Both the position numbers and the translations under genes were made by a program. A stretch of 23,553 nt of DNA from an uncultured Opitutia bacterium (GTDB taxonomy: Bacteria > Verrucomicrobiota > Verrucomicrobiia > Opitutales > UBA953): positions 1 to 23,553 of the forward strand of contig CAIRWP010000216.1 of the NCBI GenBank assembly GCA_903882335.1, written 5' to 3'. Each line of letters starts with the position of its first letter. Positions within the stretch are counted from its first letter, which is position 1. Below the pieces are notes generated by a model. It made no database searches and was not told the origin of the DNA. It saw only the letters and a list, made by a program, of their open reading frames with translations. Positions 7,035 through 14,421 of this stretch are shown piece by piece.

Positions 7035-8102
7035 TCACTTCGCCAAGGTCAGTTTGAAGGGGTAGCGGCGCTGGGCGTTCCACTCGCCGACGTAGATGTC
7101 GCCGGCGGTGTCGACGAAGAGGTCGTGGCCGTGCTTGAAGACGGGCTGAGCCTGACTGAGGGGCTGCAGCTTGCCGTCGACATACCGCGGCTCGCTGCCG
7201 CCCGGGGCGCTGAGGACCTTCTTCGTGACGCGGTCCAGGACGACGATGAAGCCGGACTGGTTCAGGCGACGGCCTTGGGCGTCCTTGCTCCAGCAGACGG
7301 CGGCGTAGGCCTTGTCACCGCGGAAACACAGCTGCCCCGCGAAGGCCCCGGGCAGGTCGAGGGTGTCGACATGCTTGCCGTCCAAGGTGAACGCCTTGAG
7401 CTGGTTCTGGCTCCGCGAGGGCACCCAGACCAACGGACCGCGCGCATCGGAGGCATCGATCGAGATGCCGTGGGCATTACTGAGGCTGGCAGCGTCCTTC
7501 GTCGGGCCGCCCCACTTCTTGATCAGCTTACCCTCGAGCGAGAACTCGTAGATGAGATTCGAGCCGTAACCATCGGCGACGAGCAAGGTACCCGCCGGCG
7601 TCCAGGCGACGTCGCACGGCATGAACTTGCCGTCGCTCAGGCCCAGCTCCTTAGGCGTCGGGAACTTGCGCACGACCTTGCCATCGGTCGTCAGCAGCGT
7701 GACGCGACCCTCCACCGCGGTGGGGTTCCAGCCCTCGGCCGCCATGTGCCAGCCGGAGTCGACGTGGACGAGGTATTCGACGCCGTCCTTTTCGAAGATC
7801 TCGAGCCCATGGCCGCCGCCGAGACCGGTGCTGATCGCGCGGACAAAGCGCCCGTCCCGCTCGAAAACGATGAAATCGTTCTTGGGGTGGTCGGTGACCA
7901 GGTAGATGCGGCCGTCCTTGCCTTCGGCCAGGGCGTGGGCGTTGACGATCGGCGCGACGGCGGGGTCAACCTTGGCCCACGCCGGATCGAGCCGGTACTT
8001 CGCCGGCCCGTGACCGAGCAGGCCGACCTCGCCGCCGGCCGGCGCGGACTGGGCTTGGGCGAAAAGGGTCAGCGCGAACCAGCAGGAGAGGAGGCGAGGC
8101 AT
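7035..8102 (-). CDS. Secreted NHL-type beta-propeller protein
   Basis: A 355-residue protein. I start it at ATG 8102 (MPRLLSCWFALTLFAQAQSA) because this gives a clean signal peptide (cleavage near AQA); the longer open frame upstream is Arg/Gly-rich and lacks family character. The mature part is a string of 40-50-residue beta units with NHL/SMP-30-like character: ALAEGKDGRIYLVTD, DVAWTPAGTLLVADGYGSN, SNAHGISIDASD and HDLFVDTAGDIYVGEWN. This predicts a six-bladed propeller in the periplasm or outside the cell. The gene starts 46 bp after the HupE-like gene on the same strand, so the two probably form an operon. Ligand and role are unknown. Confidence 0.85.
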   Translation of the reverse strand: MPRLLSCWFALTLFAQAQSAPAGGEVGLLGHGPAKYRLDPAWAKVDPAVAPIVNAHALAEGKDGRIYLVTDHPKNDFIVFERDGRFVRAISTGLGGGHGLEIFEKDGVEYLVHVDSGWHMAAEGWNPTAVEGRVTLLTTDGKVVRKFPTPKELGLSDGKFMPCDVAWTPAGTLLVADGYGSNLIYEFSLEGKLIKKWGGPTKDAASLSNAHGISIDASDARGPLVWVPSRSQNQLKAFTLDGKHVDTLDLPGAFAGQLCFRGDKAYAAVCWSKDAQGRRLNQSGFIVVLDRVTKKVLSAPGGSEPRYVDGKLQPLSQAQPVFKHGHDLFVDTAGDIYVGEWNAQRRYPFKLTLAK

Positions 8103-8148
8103 GGCTCCAGCACAACCGAAGCGACCGCGGCTGTCACGCCCAAGACGG

Positions 8149-9306
8149 TCAGGCCCAGATCCGCTCCGCCGCCCACCACAGGCCGGCGAGGGCGATGCCC
8201 ACGGACGCCGGCACCACAACCCAGCGGCGGTAACGCTCCTCGTCGCGCACCCAGAAGGTCGCGGCGAAGGCGAGGGCGATGACCGCGAGCTGCGCCCCCT
8301 CGACGCCGACGTTGAAGCCGGTGAGGGCAGCGAGGAACGCGTCGGCCGGGATGGGCTTGTCGGCGAGGCCGCCCGCGAAGCCCAAGCCGTGCACGGCGCC
8401 GAAGAGGAAGACGACGAGCAGGCGCCACCGCGTGTAGCGGGGACGGAAAAGGTTCTCCAGCGCGAGGAAGGCGATGCTCAGCGCGATGATCGGCTCGACG
8501 ACGGACTCCGGGGCATGGACCCAGCCCGCCGCGGCGAGGGCCAGCGTGAGCGAATGCGCCAGGGTGAAGGCGGTGACCTGGGTGATGACGGGACGCCAGG
8601 AGCGGCTCAGCAGGAACAACCCCAGCACGAAGAGGATGTGATCGAGGCCGTGGGGCAGGACATGGACGAAGCCGCTGCGCAGGAAATTGACGAAGACGGC
8701 CCAGCCGGCGGAACCGTCCGCCCGCGGACCCGCCGCGGTCGCTGGCGCCGCGCGACCGGTGAGGTCGAGCGTGAAGCTCGCCTCGCCGGGGAAGAGCGTC
8801 TCGATCCGCGGGTACGGGACGCCGTCGAGGGTGTTGAGGAAGAGGACCGAGACCTTGTGGCCGGGCAGCGAGCGGATCCGCCAGCCCGTGATGCCGGCGG
8901 GCACCCGGGTCTTCCAGCGACCGACCATGACGACCGCGTCATCCGGCTTGTACAGCGGCTTGCCGTCCTCGGCGCCGAAGGTGAACTCGAAATCCGGCTG
9001 TACCCGGCCGAGCGGCTCGAAGGTGAACTCGACGACGGCCGCGGCGTGCTCGCGGGCCCGGCGGAGGAGCTCCGTGCGCTGCTCGGCGGTCAGGCGCGCC
9101 CAGGCGCGCTGCTCGAGCGACGGGGCCTCCGCGGGCGAAGGCGCCCAGGAGCGGGGATTGATCTCGATTGAGATCTCCGCGGTGCCGTCGGCCTGGAAAC
9201 GCCCGTGGACCGGGATTTCCGGGATGGAGTGGGCGTCGGCCAGCGCCGCGAAAAAACAGCCAAAAACTGCAAATAAGCTTCTTATGAGGCGCGGATGCCC
9301 GACCAT
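8149..9306 (-). CDS. HupE/UreJ-family membrane protein with large N-terminal extracytoplasmic domain
   Basis: A 385-residue protein. Residues 1-25 form a signal peptide ending ALADA. Residues 26-205 are a mixed soluble domain, likely periplasmic. Residues 206-385 contain about six to seven hydrophobic helices with the family's histidine motifs: HVLPHGLDHILF (215-226), HSLTL (251-255) and GAVHGLGFAGG (303-313). HupE/UreJ proteins are linked to nickel or cobalt uptake and metalloenzyme assembly. However, the longer two-part form seen here occurs widely without hydrogenase or urease genes, and neither is in this window. Metal transport is therefore only a family-level suggestion. Its mRNA leader can fold over the start codon (see hairpin at 9299-9324). 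Confidence 0.85.
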   Translation of the reverse strand: MVGHPRLIRSLFAVFGCFFAALADAHSIPEIPVHGRFQADGTAEISIEINPRSWAPSPAEAPSLEQRAWARLTAEQRTELLRRAREHAAAVVEFTFEPLGRVQPDFEFTFGAEDGKPLYKPDDAVVMVGRWKTRVPAGITGWRIRSLPGHKVSVLFLNTLDGVPYPRIETLFPGEASFTLDLTGRAAPATAAGPRADGSAGWAVFVNFLRSGFVHVLPHGLDHILFVLGLFLLSRSWRPVITQVTAFTLAHSLTLALAAAGWVHAPESVVEPIIALSIAFLALENLFRPRYTRWRLLVVFLFGAVHGLGFAGGLADKPIPADAFLAALTGFNVGVEGAQLAVIALAFAATFWVRDEERYRRWVVVPASVGIALAGLWWAAERIWA

Positions 9307-9324
9307 CCCCGCAAGATGGGTCGG
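9299..9324 (-). promoter_or_regulatory. Hairpin enclosing the start codon of the HupE-like gene
   Basis: Read on the minus strand, CCGACCCATC (9324-9315) pairs with GATGGTCGG (9307-9299), giving 9 bp with one bulged C and a 7-base loop TTGCGGG (9314-9308). The ATG (9306-9304) is in the 3' arm and the only G-rich ribosome-site candidate is in the loop. The pairing is directly visible; control of translation is inferred. Confidence 0.4.
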
Positions 9325-9405
9325 CGGTCCGGGGATTCAACCCCATTGTCGGGTTGCCTTTCCCGGGCGATGACCCAACAAAGAACTCCTCAACCCAACC
9401 CCACC

Positions 9406-9684
9406 ATGAAGAACCTCCTCACCATCCTCGCCGCCCTCGCCCTCGCCGCCTCCGCCCAGGCCGGTTGCGGCGTCACCGAGACCACCACCGGCACCCTCAA
9501 GGCCTTCGACGAGAAGACCAAGGAGCTCACCATCACCCCGAAGGAAGGCAAGGCCGCCAAGATCACCCTGACCCCCGAGACCAAGGGCGCCGATGGCGTC
9601 AAGGACCTCGTGGGCAAGGCCGTCTCCGTCGAAGTGTCGAAGCACGCGAAGAGCAAGGCGCTCTCCGTCGCTGCCGCCAAGTAA
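9406..9684 (+). CDS. Small exported hypothetical protein
   Basis: A 92-residue protein with a textbook signal peptide (MKNLLTILAALALAASAQA, cut before residue 20). The next residues are GCG. A lipoprotein site is possible but lacks the usual Leu at -3. The mature 70 residues are rich in Lys, Thr and Ala with beta-strand character (TGTLKAFDEKTKELTITPKEG, in two parts), resembling small OB-like or DUF5666-type folds; I do not recognise a named family. It strongly prefers GCC, ACC, AAG and CTC codons, which suggests high expression. ATG 9406 has no Shine-Dalgarno sequence, only an A/C-rich leader. A strong terminator follows at once, so it is probably monocistronic. Confidence 0.82.
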   Translation: MKNLLTILAALALAASAQAGCGVTETTTGTLKAFDEKTKELTITPKEGKAAKITLTPETKGADGVKDLVGKAVSVEVSKHAKSKALSVAAAK

Positions 9685-9706
9685 TCCCTCCGGGATCCTC
9701 CGAACA

Positions 9707-9736
9707 GGGCCGCGTGCGAACGCGGCCCTTTTTATT
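9707..9736 (+). terminator. Rho-independent terminator after the small exported protein gene
   Basis: GGGCCGCGT (9707-9715) and ACGCGGCCC (9720-9728) form a perfect 9-bp stem capped by a GCGA (GNRA-type) tetraloop, followed directly by TTTTTATT (9729-9736). It starts 22 bp after the stop at 9684. Confidence 0.93.
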
Positions 9737-9769
9737 GCCCGAGCGGAAGGCGCGCGCCAGTTTTTCCTC

Positions 9770-10063
9770 ATGACCCCGGCTCAACTGAGCACCTCGGCCC
9801 GGACGGACGCCGCTCCGCCGGCCGGGCTTTCCCCCGCCGCCCGCGCGCTTTGGTTTACCCGCCGCGGCGACTGGGTGGCGGCGCACGCCATCGCCCAGGA
9901 CGACGACACGCCGCTCGGTTCCTGGATCCATGGCCTGTTGCACCTGATCGAGGGCGACGTGGGCAACGCCCGCTATTGGTTCGCCCAAGCCGGACGACCC
10001 GCGCGGAAGCCGGACGAAGCCGACGCCCTCTGGGAGGAGATCGCCGTCGTCGCGCTCAAGTGA
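9770..10063 (+). CDS. Conserved hypothetical protein, 97 aa
   Basis: A small soluble, mostly helical protein starting at ATG 9770. Its core reads RRGDWVAAHAIAQ, then GSWIHGLLHLIEGDVGNARYWF and AGRPARKPDEADALWEEI. This W-x-x-AH-x-IAQ ... W-x-H-x-x-LH ... EGD-x-x-NARYW-(Y/F)-x-x-AGR pattern recurs, as I recall, in short uncharacterised proteins of several Gram-negative phyla, so this is likely a real conserved family rather than chance coding. The single TPR-like helical pair (residues 28-75) could be a binding module. It sits between the terminator at 9707-9736 and the mfd promoter region. No function is assigned. Confidence 0.75.
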   Translation: MTPAQLSTSARTDAAPPAGLSPAARALWFTRRGDWVAAHAIAQDDDTPLGSWIHGLLHLIEGDVGNARYWFAQAGRPARKPDEADALWEEIAVVALK

Positions 10064-10073
10064 GGGGTTGGGT

Positions 10074-10102
10074 TTGACGCATCGGACCTTCCCGGCTCGA
10101 TG
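10074..10102 (+). promoter_or_regulatory. Candidate sigma-70-type promoter for mfd
   Basis: TTGACG (10074-10079), 17 bp, then TCGATG (10097-10102). The -35 is strong and the -10 weak. The surrounding GGTTTGAC ... GGCT-YGATGG pattern is repeated, with identical spacing, upstream of the gene at 23525. Transcription would begin at about the mfd ATG, giving a leaderless or near-leaderless message. Confidence 0.35.
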
Positions 10103-10107
10103 GGAGG

Positions 10108-13100
10108 ATGCCCATCCAGCCACGCCGAGCCCTGACCGGCGTGCCTACGCACGCCCAGGCGGCCGTGGCCTGCTCCGAGGGCGCGGACCGCGGGGTGATC
10201 GTACTGGTGGCCTCCAACCTCGGGGCGGCCGAAACCCTGGCGGAGGAGACCGCCCAGCTGCTCACGCTGCTGAACGGCGCCCAGCCCGCGGCCCGCACGC
10301 TCACCGAGGCCGATGCGGCGGTGACGTCCTTTGAGGCGGACTGCGACCTGCTCGGGGTACTGGCGGCGCTACGTCACGGCGGGCATGATGCGGCCCGCCC
10401 GCTGCTGATCGCCTGTACGCCGGCGGCGCTCGTGCGCCCGGCGCCCGCGCCCGAATCCGCCGCGCGCGCCGAACTGGTCGTGCGCAAAGGGGACCGGCTG
10501 GAGCTGCGCGAACTCGCGCGCCGGCTGGCCGAGGACTTCGGCTACGACCACGAGGCGCTCTGCGAACAGCCCGGCGAATTCGCGTTGCGCGGCGGCATCC
10601 TCGACGTCTACCCGCTCAACGCGCAGATGCCGGTGCGGATCGACCTCTTCGGCGACACCGTGGAATCGCTCCGGCCGTTCGATCCGGCCACGCAACGCAG
10701 CGAGGGCGAGGTGGAGGGTCTGGTGATCTGCGCACCGCGCGGCGACGTCGCCAAGGAGGCGGGGGTCCCGTTCTGCCGCCACCTGCCGGCCGACGCCCTC
10801 GTCGTGGTGGTCGACCGCTGCCAGGACGATCCGCTCTACGCGGCGGCGCGGGCGACGGCGACCGATGAGCTCGTACTCGAGGAGACGGACGAGGCCCCGG
10901 CAGGGTACGCGACCGAGGCGCTCGAATGCACGCCGGCGGAGACGTTGCTCATCGGCGCGGCGGGCGACGGGGCGGCGACACGCCCCACCCTCCTCCGCAC
11001 CGCGGCGGCCCTGGCGAAGGACGGGCGACCCTGCCTGCTCGCGGGCGACACTGAGGGGTCGGTGGAGCGGCTGCACGCGGACGTGGCGGCCGCCGCGATC
11101 CGCGGCTTCGCCCCGCGCGTGTGCGCGGGCCGCTTCGGCGGCGGCATCCTCCTCGCGCCGGGCCGGTTGCGCGGTCTCCTCAAGGATGGCCTGCTCCTGC
11201 TGACGGAACGCGAACTCTTCGGACGACGCCAACGGCCGCTCGCGGCGTTGCCTCGGCGCCGCACCATGGTCCGGGCGGCCCTCGGCCGCGCGCTCGACTT
11301 CGGGGAGCTGGCCGAAGGCGAGGCGCTGGTGCACGCCACGCAGGGCCTCTGCCTGTTCCGCGGCATCCAGGCGCACGAACACCAGGGACGCACCGAGGAC
11401 TTCATCGGGCTCGAGTTCGCGGAGCGCTCCCGGCTATACCTCCCGGTGCGGGAATCCCACCTCCTCTCGCGCTACGTCGGGCTCGGCCGGTCGCAGCCGA
11501 AGCTCTCCAAGCTCGGCGGTGGCGGGTGGGAGCGCTCGCGCAAGGCCGCCGAGAAGGCCACCGCCGACCTCGCGGCGCAGCTGCTGGCCCTGCAGGCCGA
11601 ACGTTCGGCGAAGCCGGGCATCGCGCACCCGCGCGACGTCGACAACGCCTGGATGGGCGAGTTCGAACGTTCTTTCCCGCACCGCGAGACGCCCGACCAG
11701 GCGCGGGCCATCGCCGACGTGAAGGCCGACCTGGAACGGCCGGCACCCATGGACCGGCTCGTCAGCGGCGACGTCGGCTTCGGCAAGACGGAGGTGGCGC
11801 TGCGCGCCACCTTCAAGTGCGCGCTCGGCGGCCGCCAGGTGGCGATCCTGGCACCGACGACCGTGCTGGCCCAGCAGCATTACGAGAGTTTCCGGGAGCG
11901 GCTGGCCCGCTGGCCCATGTCCGTCGAGCTGCTCAGCGGCTACCGGACAGCCAAGCAGAAGGCCGCCGTCCGGGCGCGCGCCGCCGCCGGGACGGTCGAC
12001 ATCGTGGTCGGCACGCACGCGCTGCTCTCCGACGGGACGACCTTCGCCCGGCTGGGCCTGGTCATCATCGACGAGGAGCACCGCTTCGGCGTGCGCCACA
12101 AGGAGCGGCTGAAGCGGCTCCGCACCGAGGTCGACGTCCTCGCGATGAGCGCGACGCCGATCCCGCGCACGCTCTACCTCGCGCTCGTGGGCGCCCGCGA
12201 CCTGAGCGTCATCGAGACGCCGCCGCGCGAGCGCCTGCCCATCCGCACCATCGTCCGCGGCTACGACGAGGGGCTGGTGCGCGACGCCGTCAAGGCGGAG
12301 CTGGCGCGGGGCGGCCAGGTGTTCTACCTCCACAACCGCGTCGAGACGATCCAGGGCGTCGCGGAACGCCTCGCCGCGCTCGTGCCCAAGGCGCGCATCG
12401 TGGTGGGCCACGGCCAGATGCCCGCCGGCGAACTCGAGGAGGTGATGGCGGCGTTCGTCGCGGGCGAGCACGACGTCCTGGTCTGCACGACGATCATCGA
12501 GACCGGCCTGGACATCCCCAACTGCAACACGCTGATCATCGAGGGCGCGGACCGCTTCGGGCTGGCCCAACTATACCAGCTGCGCGGGCGCGTCGGCCGG
12601 TTCAACCGGCAGGCCTACGCCTACCTCTTCCTCCACCGCCATGCGGCGCTGGTGGGCGCGGCGGGTCGCCGCCTCACCGCGATCCGCCAATACAACCAGC
12701 TCGGCGCCGGCTTCCGCATCGCGATGCGCGACCTCGAGCTGCGCGGCGCGGGCAACCTCCTCGGCGCCGCCCAGAGCGGGCACGTCGCGAACGTCGGCTT
12801 CGACCTTTACTGCCAGCTGCTCCGGCGGAGCGTGGCCAAGCTGCGCGGTGACGCGGGGGCCACGGTGGAGCGCTGCGAGCTGCGGCTGGACTTCATCGAC
12901 CACACGCAGGCCATCCTCGGCGTGGAGGAGGTCCGCGGGAGCGCCGGCGACGGCGCCCTGCTCACGGCGACGCTGCCGGCGGATTGGATCCCGGAGACCC
13001 GCCTGCGCCTGGAGACCTTCCGGCGCATCGCCCTGGCGCTCGACGTCGCCGAGGTCGCCGAGCTCCGCGCGTCGCTGCGCGACCGCTACGGCCGCCTGCC

Positions 13101-13341
13101 GCCCGAGGCGGAGGCCATGCTCGGCCTGGCCGAGATCCGCTGCCTGGCCGAGGCGCGGGACGTCGTCGCGGTGTCGACCGAAGGGGCGACCCTCCGCTGT
13201 CTGGAGGCCCGGCCGGGGCGGTCGCCCGAGCCGATCCTCGTGGGCAACCGCTTTCCCCGCTTGACCGTGAAGGACCCCCTGCGGAAACTAAAGGAAATCC
13301 GCGGCTTCCTGTCGCGGCTTCCCGCGCCCGCCCGCCGATGA
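10108..13341 (+). CDS. mfd: Transcription-repair coupling factor Mfd
   Basis: A 1077-residue superfamily-2 translocase, which removes stalled RNA polymerase at DNA lesions and recruits UvrA. The N-terminal UvrB-like module is seen at GEFALRGGILDVYPL (about 155-170). The RNA-polymerase-interacting domain covers about 396-480, where the usual HG-x-G core is changed to QGLCLF. Helicase motifs are intact: GDVGFGKT (554-561), DEEH (655-658), SATPIPRT (681-688), ETGLDIP (798-804) and RGRVGR (826-831). The C-terminal domain follows. It is somewhat shorter than the roughly 1150 residues of the E. coli protein. The chosen ATG 10108 directly follows GGGAGG (10102-10107), which is closer than an ideal ribosome site. 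The stop overlaps the next start (ATGA). Confidence 0.97.
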   Translation: MPIQPRRALTGVPTHAQAAVACSEGADRGVIVLVASNLGAAETLAEETAQLLTLLNGAQPAARTLTEADAAVTSFEADCDLLGVLAALRHGGHDAARPLLIACTPAALVRPAPAPESAARAELVVRKGDRLELRELARRLAEDFGYDHEALCEQPGEFALRGGILDVYPLNAQMPVRIDLFGDTVESLRPFDPATQRSEGEVEGLVICAPRGDVAKEAGVPFCRHLPADALVVVVDRCQDDPLYAAARATATDELVLEETDEAPAGYATEALECTPAETLLIGAAGDGAATRPTLLRTAAALAKDGRPCLLAGDTEGSVERLHADVAAAAIRGFAPRVCAGRFGGGILLAPGRLRGLLKDGLLLLTERELFGRRQRPLAALPRRRTMVRAALGRALDFGELAEGEALVHATQGLCLFRGIQAHEHQGRTEDFIGLEFAERSRLYLPVRESHLLSRYVGLGRSQPKLSKLGGGGWERSRKAAEKATADLAAQLLALQAERSAKPGIAHPRDVDNAWMGEFERSFPHRETPDQARAIADVKADLERPAPMDRLVSGDVGFGKTEVALRATFKCALGGRQVAILAPTTVLAQQHYESFRERLARWPMSVELLSGYRTAKQKAAVRARAAAGTVDIVVGTHALLSDGTTFARLGLVIIDEEHRFGVRHKERLKRLRTEVDVLAMSATPIPRTLYLALVGARDLSVIETPPRERLPIRTIVRGYDEGLVRDAVKAELARGGQVFYLHNRVETIQGVAERLAALVPKARIVVGHGQMPAGELEEVMAAFVAGEHDVLVCTTIIETGLDIPNCNTLIIEGADRFGLAQLYQLRGRVGRFNRQAYAYLFLHRHAALVGAAGRRLTAIRQYNQLGAGFRIAMRDLELRGAGNLLGAAQSGHVANVGFDLYCQLLRRSVAKLRGDAGATVERCELRLDFIDHTQAILGVEEVRGSAGDGALLTATLPADWIPETRLRLETFRRIALALDVAEVAELRASLRDRYGRLPPEAEAMLGLAEIRCLAEARDVVAVSTEGATLRCLEARPGRSPEPILVGNRFPRLTVKDPLRKLKEIRGFLSRLPAPARR

Positions 13342-14420
13342 AAAGCCTCCTTCCCGCCACCTTGCTCCTGACCGCGACCCTCGCCCAGGCGCAGCTGCGT
13401 AAGCCGACCCTGGAGGAGACCGCGGCCCAACGCTGGACGGAGACCAATCAGGACAAGGTCGTGGGCATCGCCGCCGGCACGCCCATCATCCTCTCGGAGG
13501 TCCGCCGCCAGATCGAGCCGATCGCCGGCCAGGCCAAGGCCAGCGCGAAGTCCGACGCCGAGTTCTTCGCCACGCTCGCGCGGGCGAGCCAGGAGTCACT
13601 GCAGAGCATGGCCGACCGCCAGCTCGTGATCGCGGAATTCAAGGCGGAACGCGGCAGCCTGCCCGCCGCCTACATCGACGGCGACATCGAGGAGACCATC
13701 CGCCGCGACTACGCCGGCGACCGCAACCGCTTCGTGGCCTCCCTGCGCGCAGCCGGGATGACGCCGCTCTCCTACCGGAAGTTCATCGAGGACCGCATCA
13801 TCTTCGAGTCCATGGTGAGCAACATCCGCCGCACGGCCACCGACGTGGGCCCCGGCCGCAGCAAGGAATTCTACGAGAAGAACATCGATCTCTTCACGCG
13901 CGACGAGCAGGTGCATTTCCGCCAGATCGCGGTGACCCAGGGCGCCGCGGAGACCGCGGAGGCCGCGGCCCTCCGCGCGGCTGACTGGGCCGAGGCCGCC
14001 GCCCACCCGGAGCGCATGGCCGCGCTGCTGGCCAAGCACAAGGTCGCGGTGCCGGCGGGCGCGAAGGTCGAGACCTTCGCCGACCTGGCCAAACTGGTGA
14101 GCTCGGACGACTACGCGGCCCGGGGCGGCGACGCCGGCTGGCTGAGCGTCTCCAACCTGACCGAACGGATCGTGACGACCTTGCGCGGGCTCGCCGACCG
14201 GCAGGTCTCCGCCCCGCTGCGCTTCGACATCCCCGGCGCCAAACCAGTCTGGTTCATCCTGCGGCGCGAAGGCTGGCGGCCGCGCGGCGCCGCGCCCTTG
14301 AGCGAGCCGGACGTACTCGCCGACGTCGAGAACCGCGTGCGCAACGTGGCGATGAAGGAAGCGGTGGACGAATGGCTGCAGGGCCTCCGCGCCAAGCACC
14401 ACCTCCAACTCGACCGCTGA
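13338..14420 (+). CDS. SurA-like periplasmic chaperone / parvulin-type peptidyl-prolyl isomerase
   Basis: A 360-residue protein with a signal peptide (MKSLLPATLLLTATLAQAQ). The N-terminal helical region (about 30-185) has SurA_N features: KVVGIAAGTPIILSEV, then a long helix with MADRQLVIAEF. The C-terminal part has a divergent parvulin domain (about 190-315) with EQVHFRQIAVT, ARGGDAGWLSVSNL and LADRQVSAPLRF, where the GGD-x-GW signature is clear. It should assist folding of outer-membrane proteins, which supports a diderm cell. The gene overlaps mfd by 4 bp (ATGA) and is followed 1 bp later by malQ. Whether prolyl isomerase activity is retained cannot be judged from sequence alone. Confidence 0.88.
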   Translation: MKSLLPATLLLTATLAQAQLRKPTLEETAAQRWTETNQDKVVGIAAGTPIILSEVRRQIEPIAGQAKASAKSDAEFFATLARASQESLQSMADRQLVIAEFKAERGSLPAAYIDGDIEETIRRDYAGDRNRFVASLRAAGMTPLSYRKFIEDRIIFESMVSNIRRTATDVGPGRSKEFYEKNIDLFTRDEQVHFRQIAVTQGAAETAEAAALRAADWAEAAAHPERMAALLAKHKVAVPAGAKVETFADLAKLVSSDDYAARGGDAGWLSVSNLTERIVTTLRGLADRQVSAPLRFDIPGAKPVWFILRREGWRPRGAAPLSEPDVLADVENRVRNVAMKEAVDEWLQGLRAKHHLQLDR

Positions 14421-14421
14421 G

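Noticed and set aside
7125..9171. Long plus-strand open frames opposite the propeller and HupE-like genes
   Set aside because: The minus-strand genes have signal peptides, helices and family motifs; the plus frames have only compositional runs of R, G, E and A.
9331..9344. GGGG-ATTCAA-CCCC resembling a tRNA T-arm, possible attachment-site remnant
   Set aside because: The loop has 6 rather than 7 bases, no acceptor stem, D-arm or anticodon arm is present, and no integrase is nearby.
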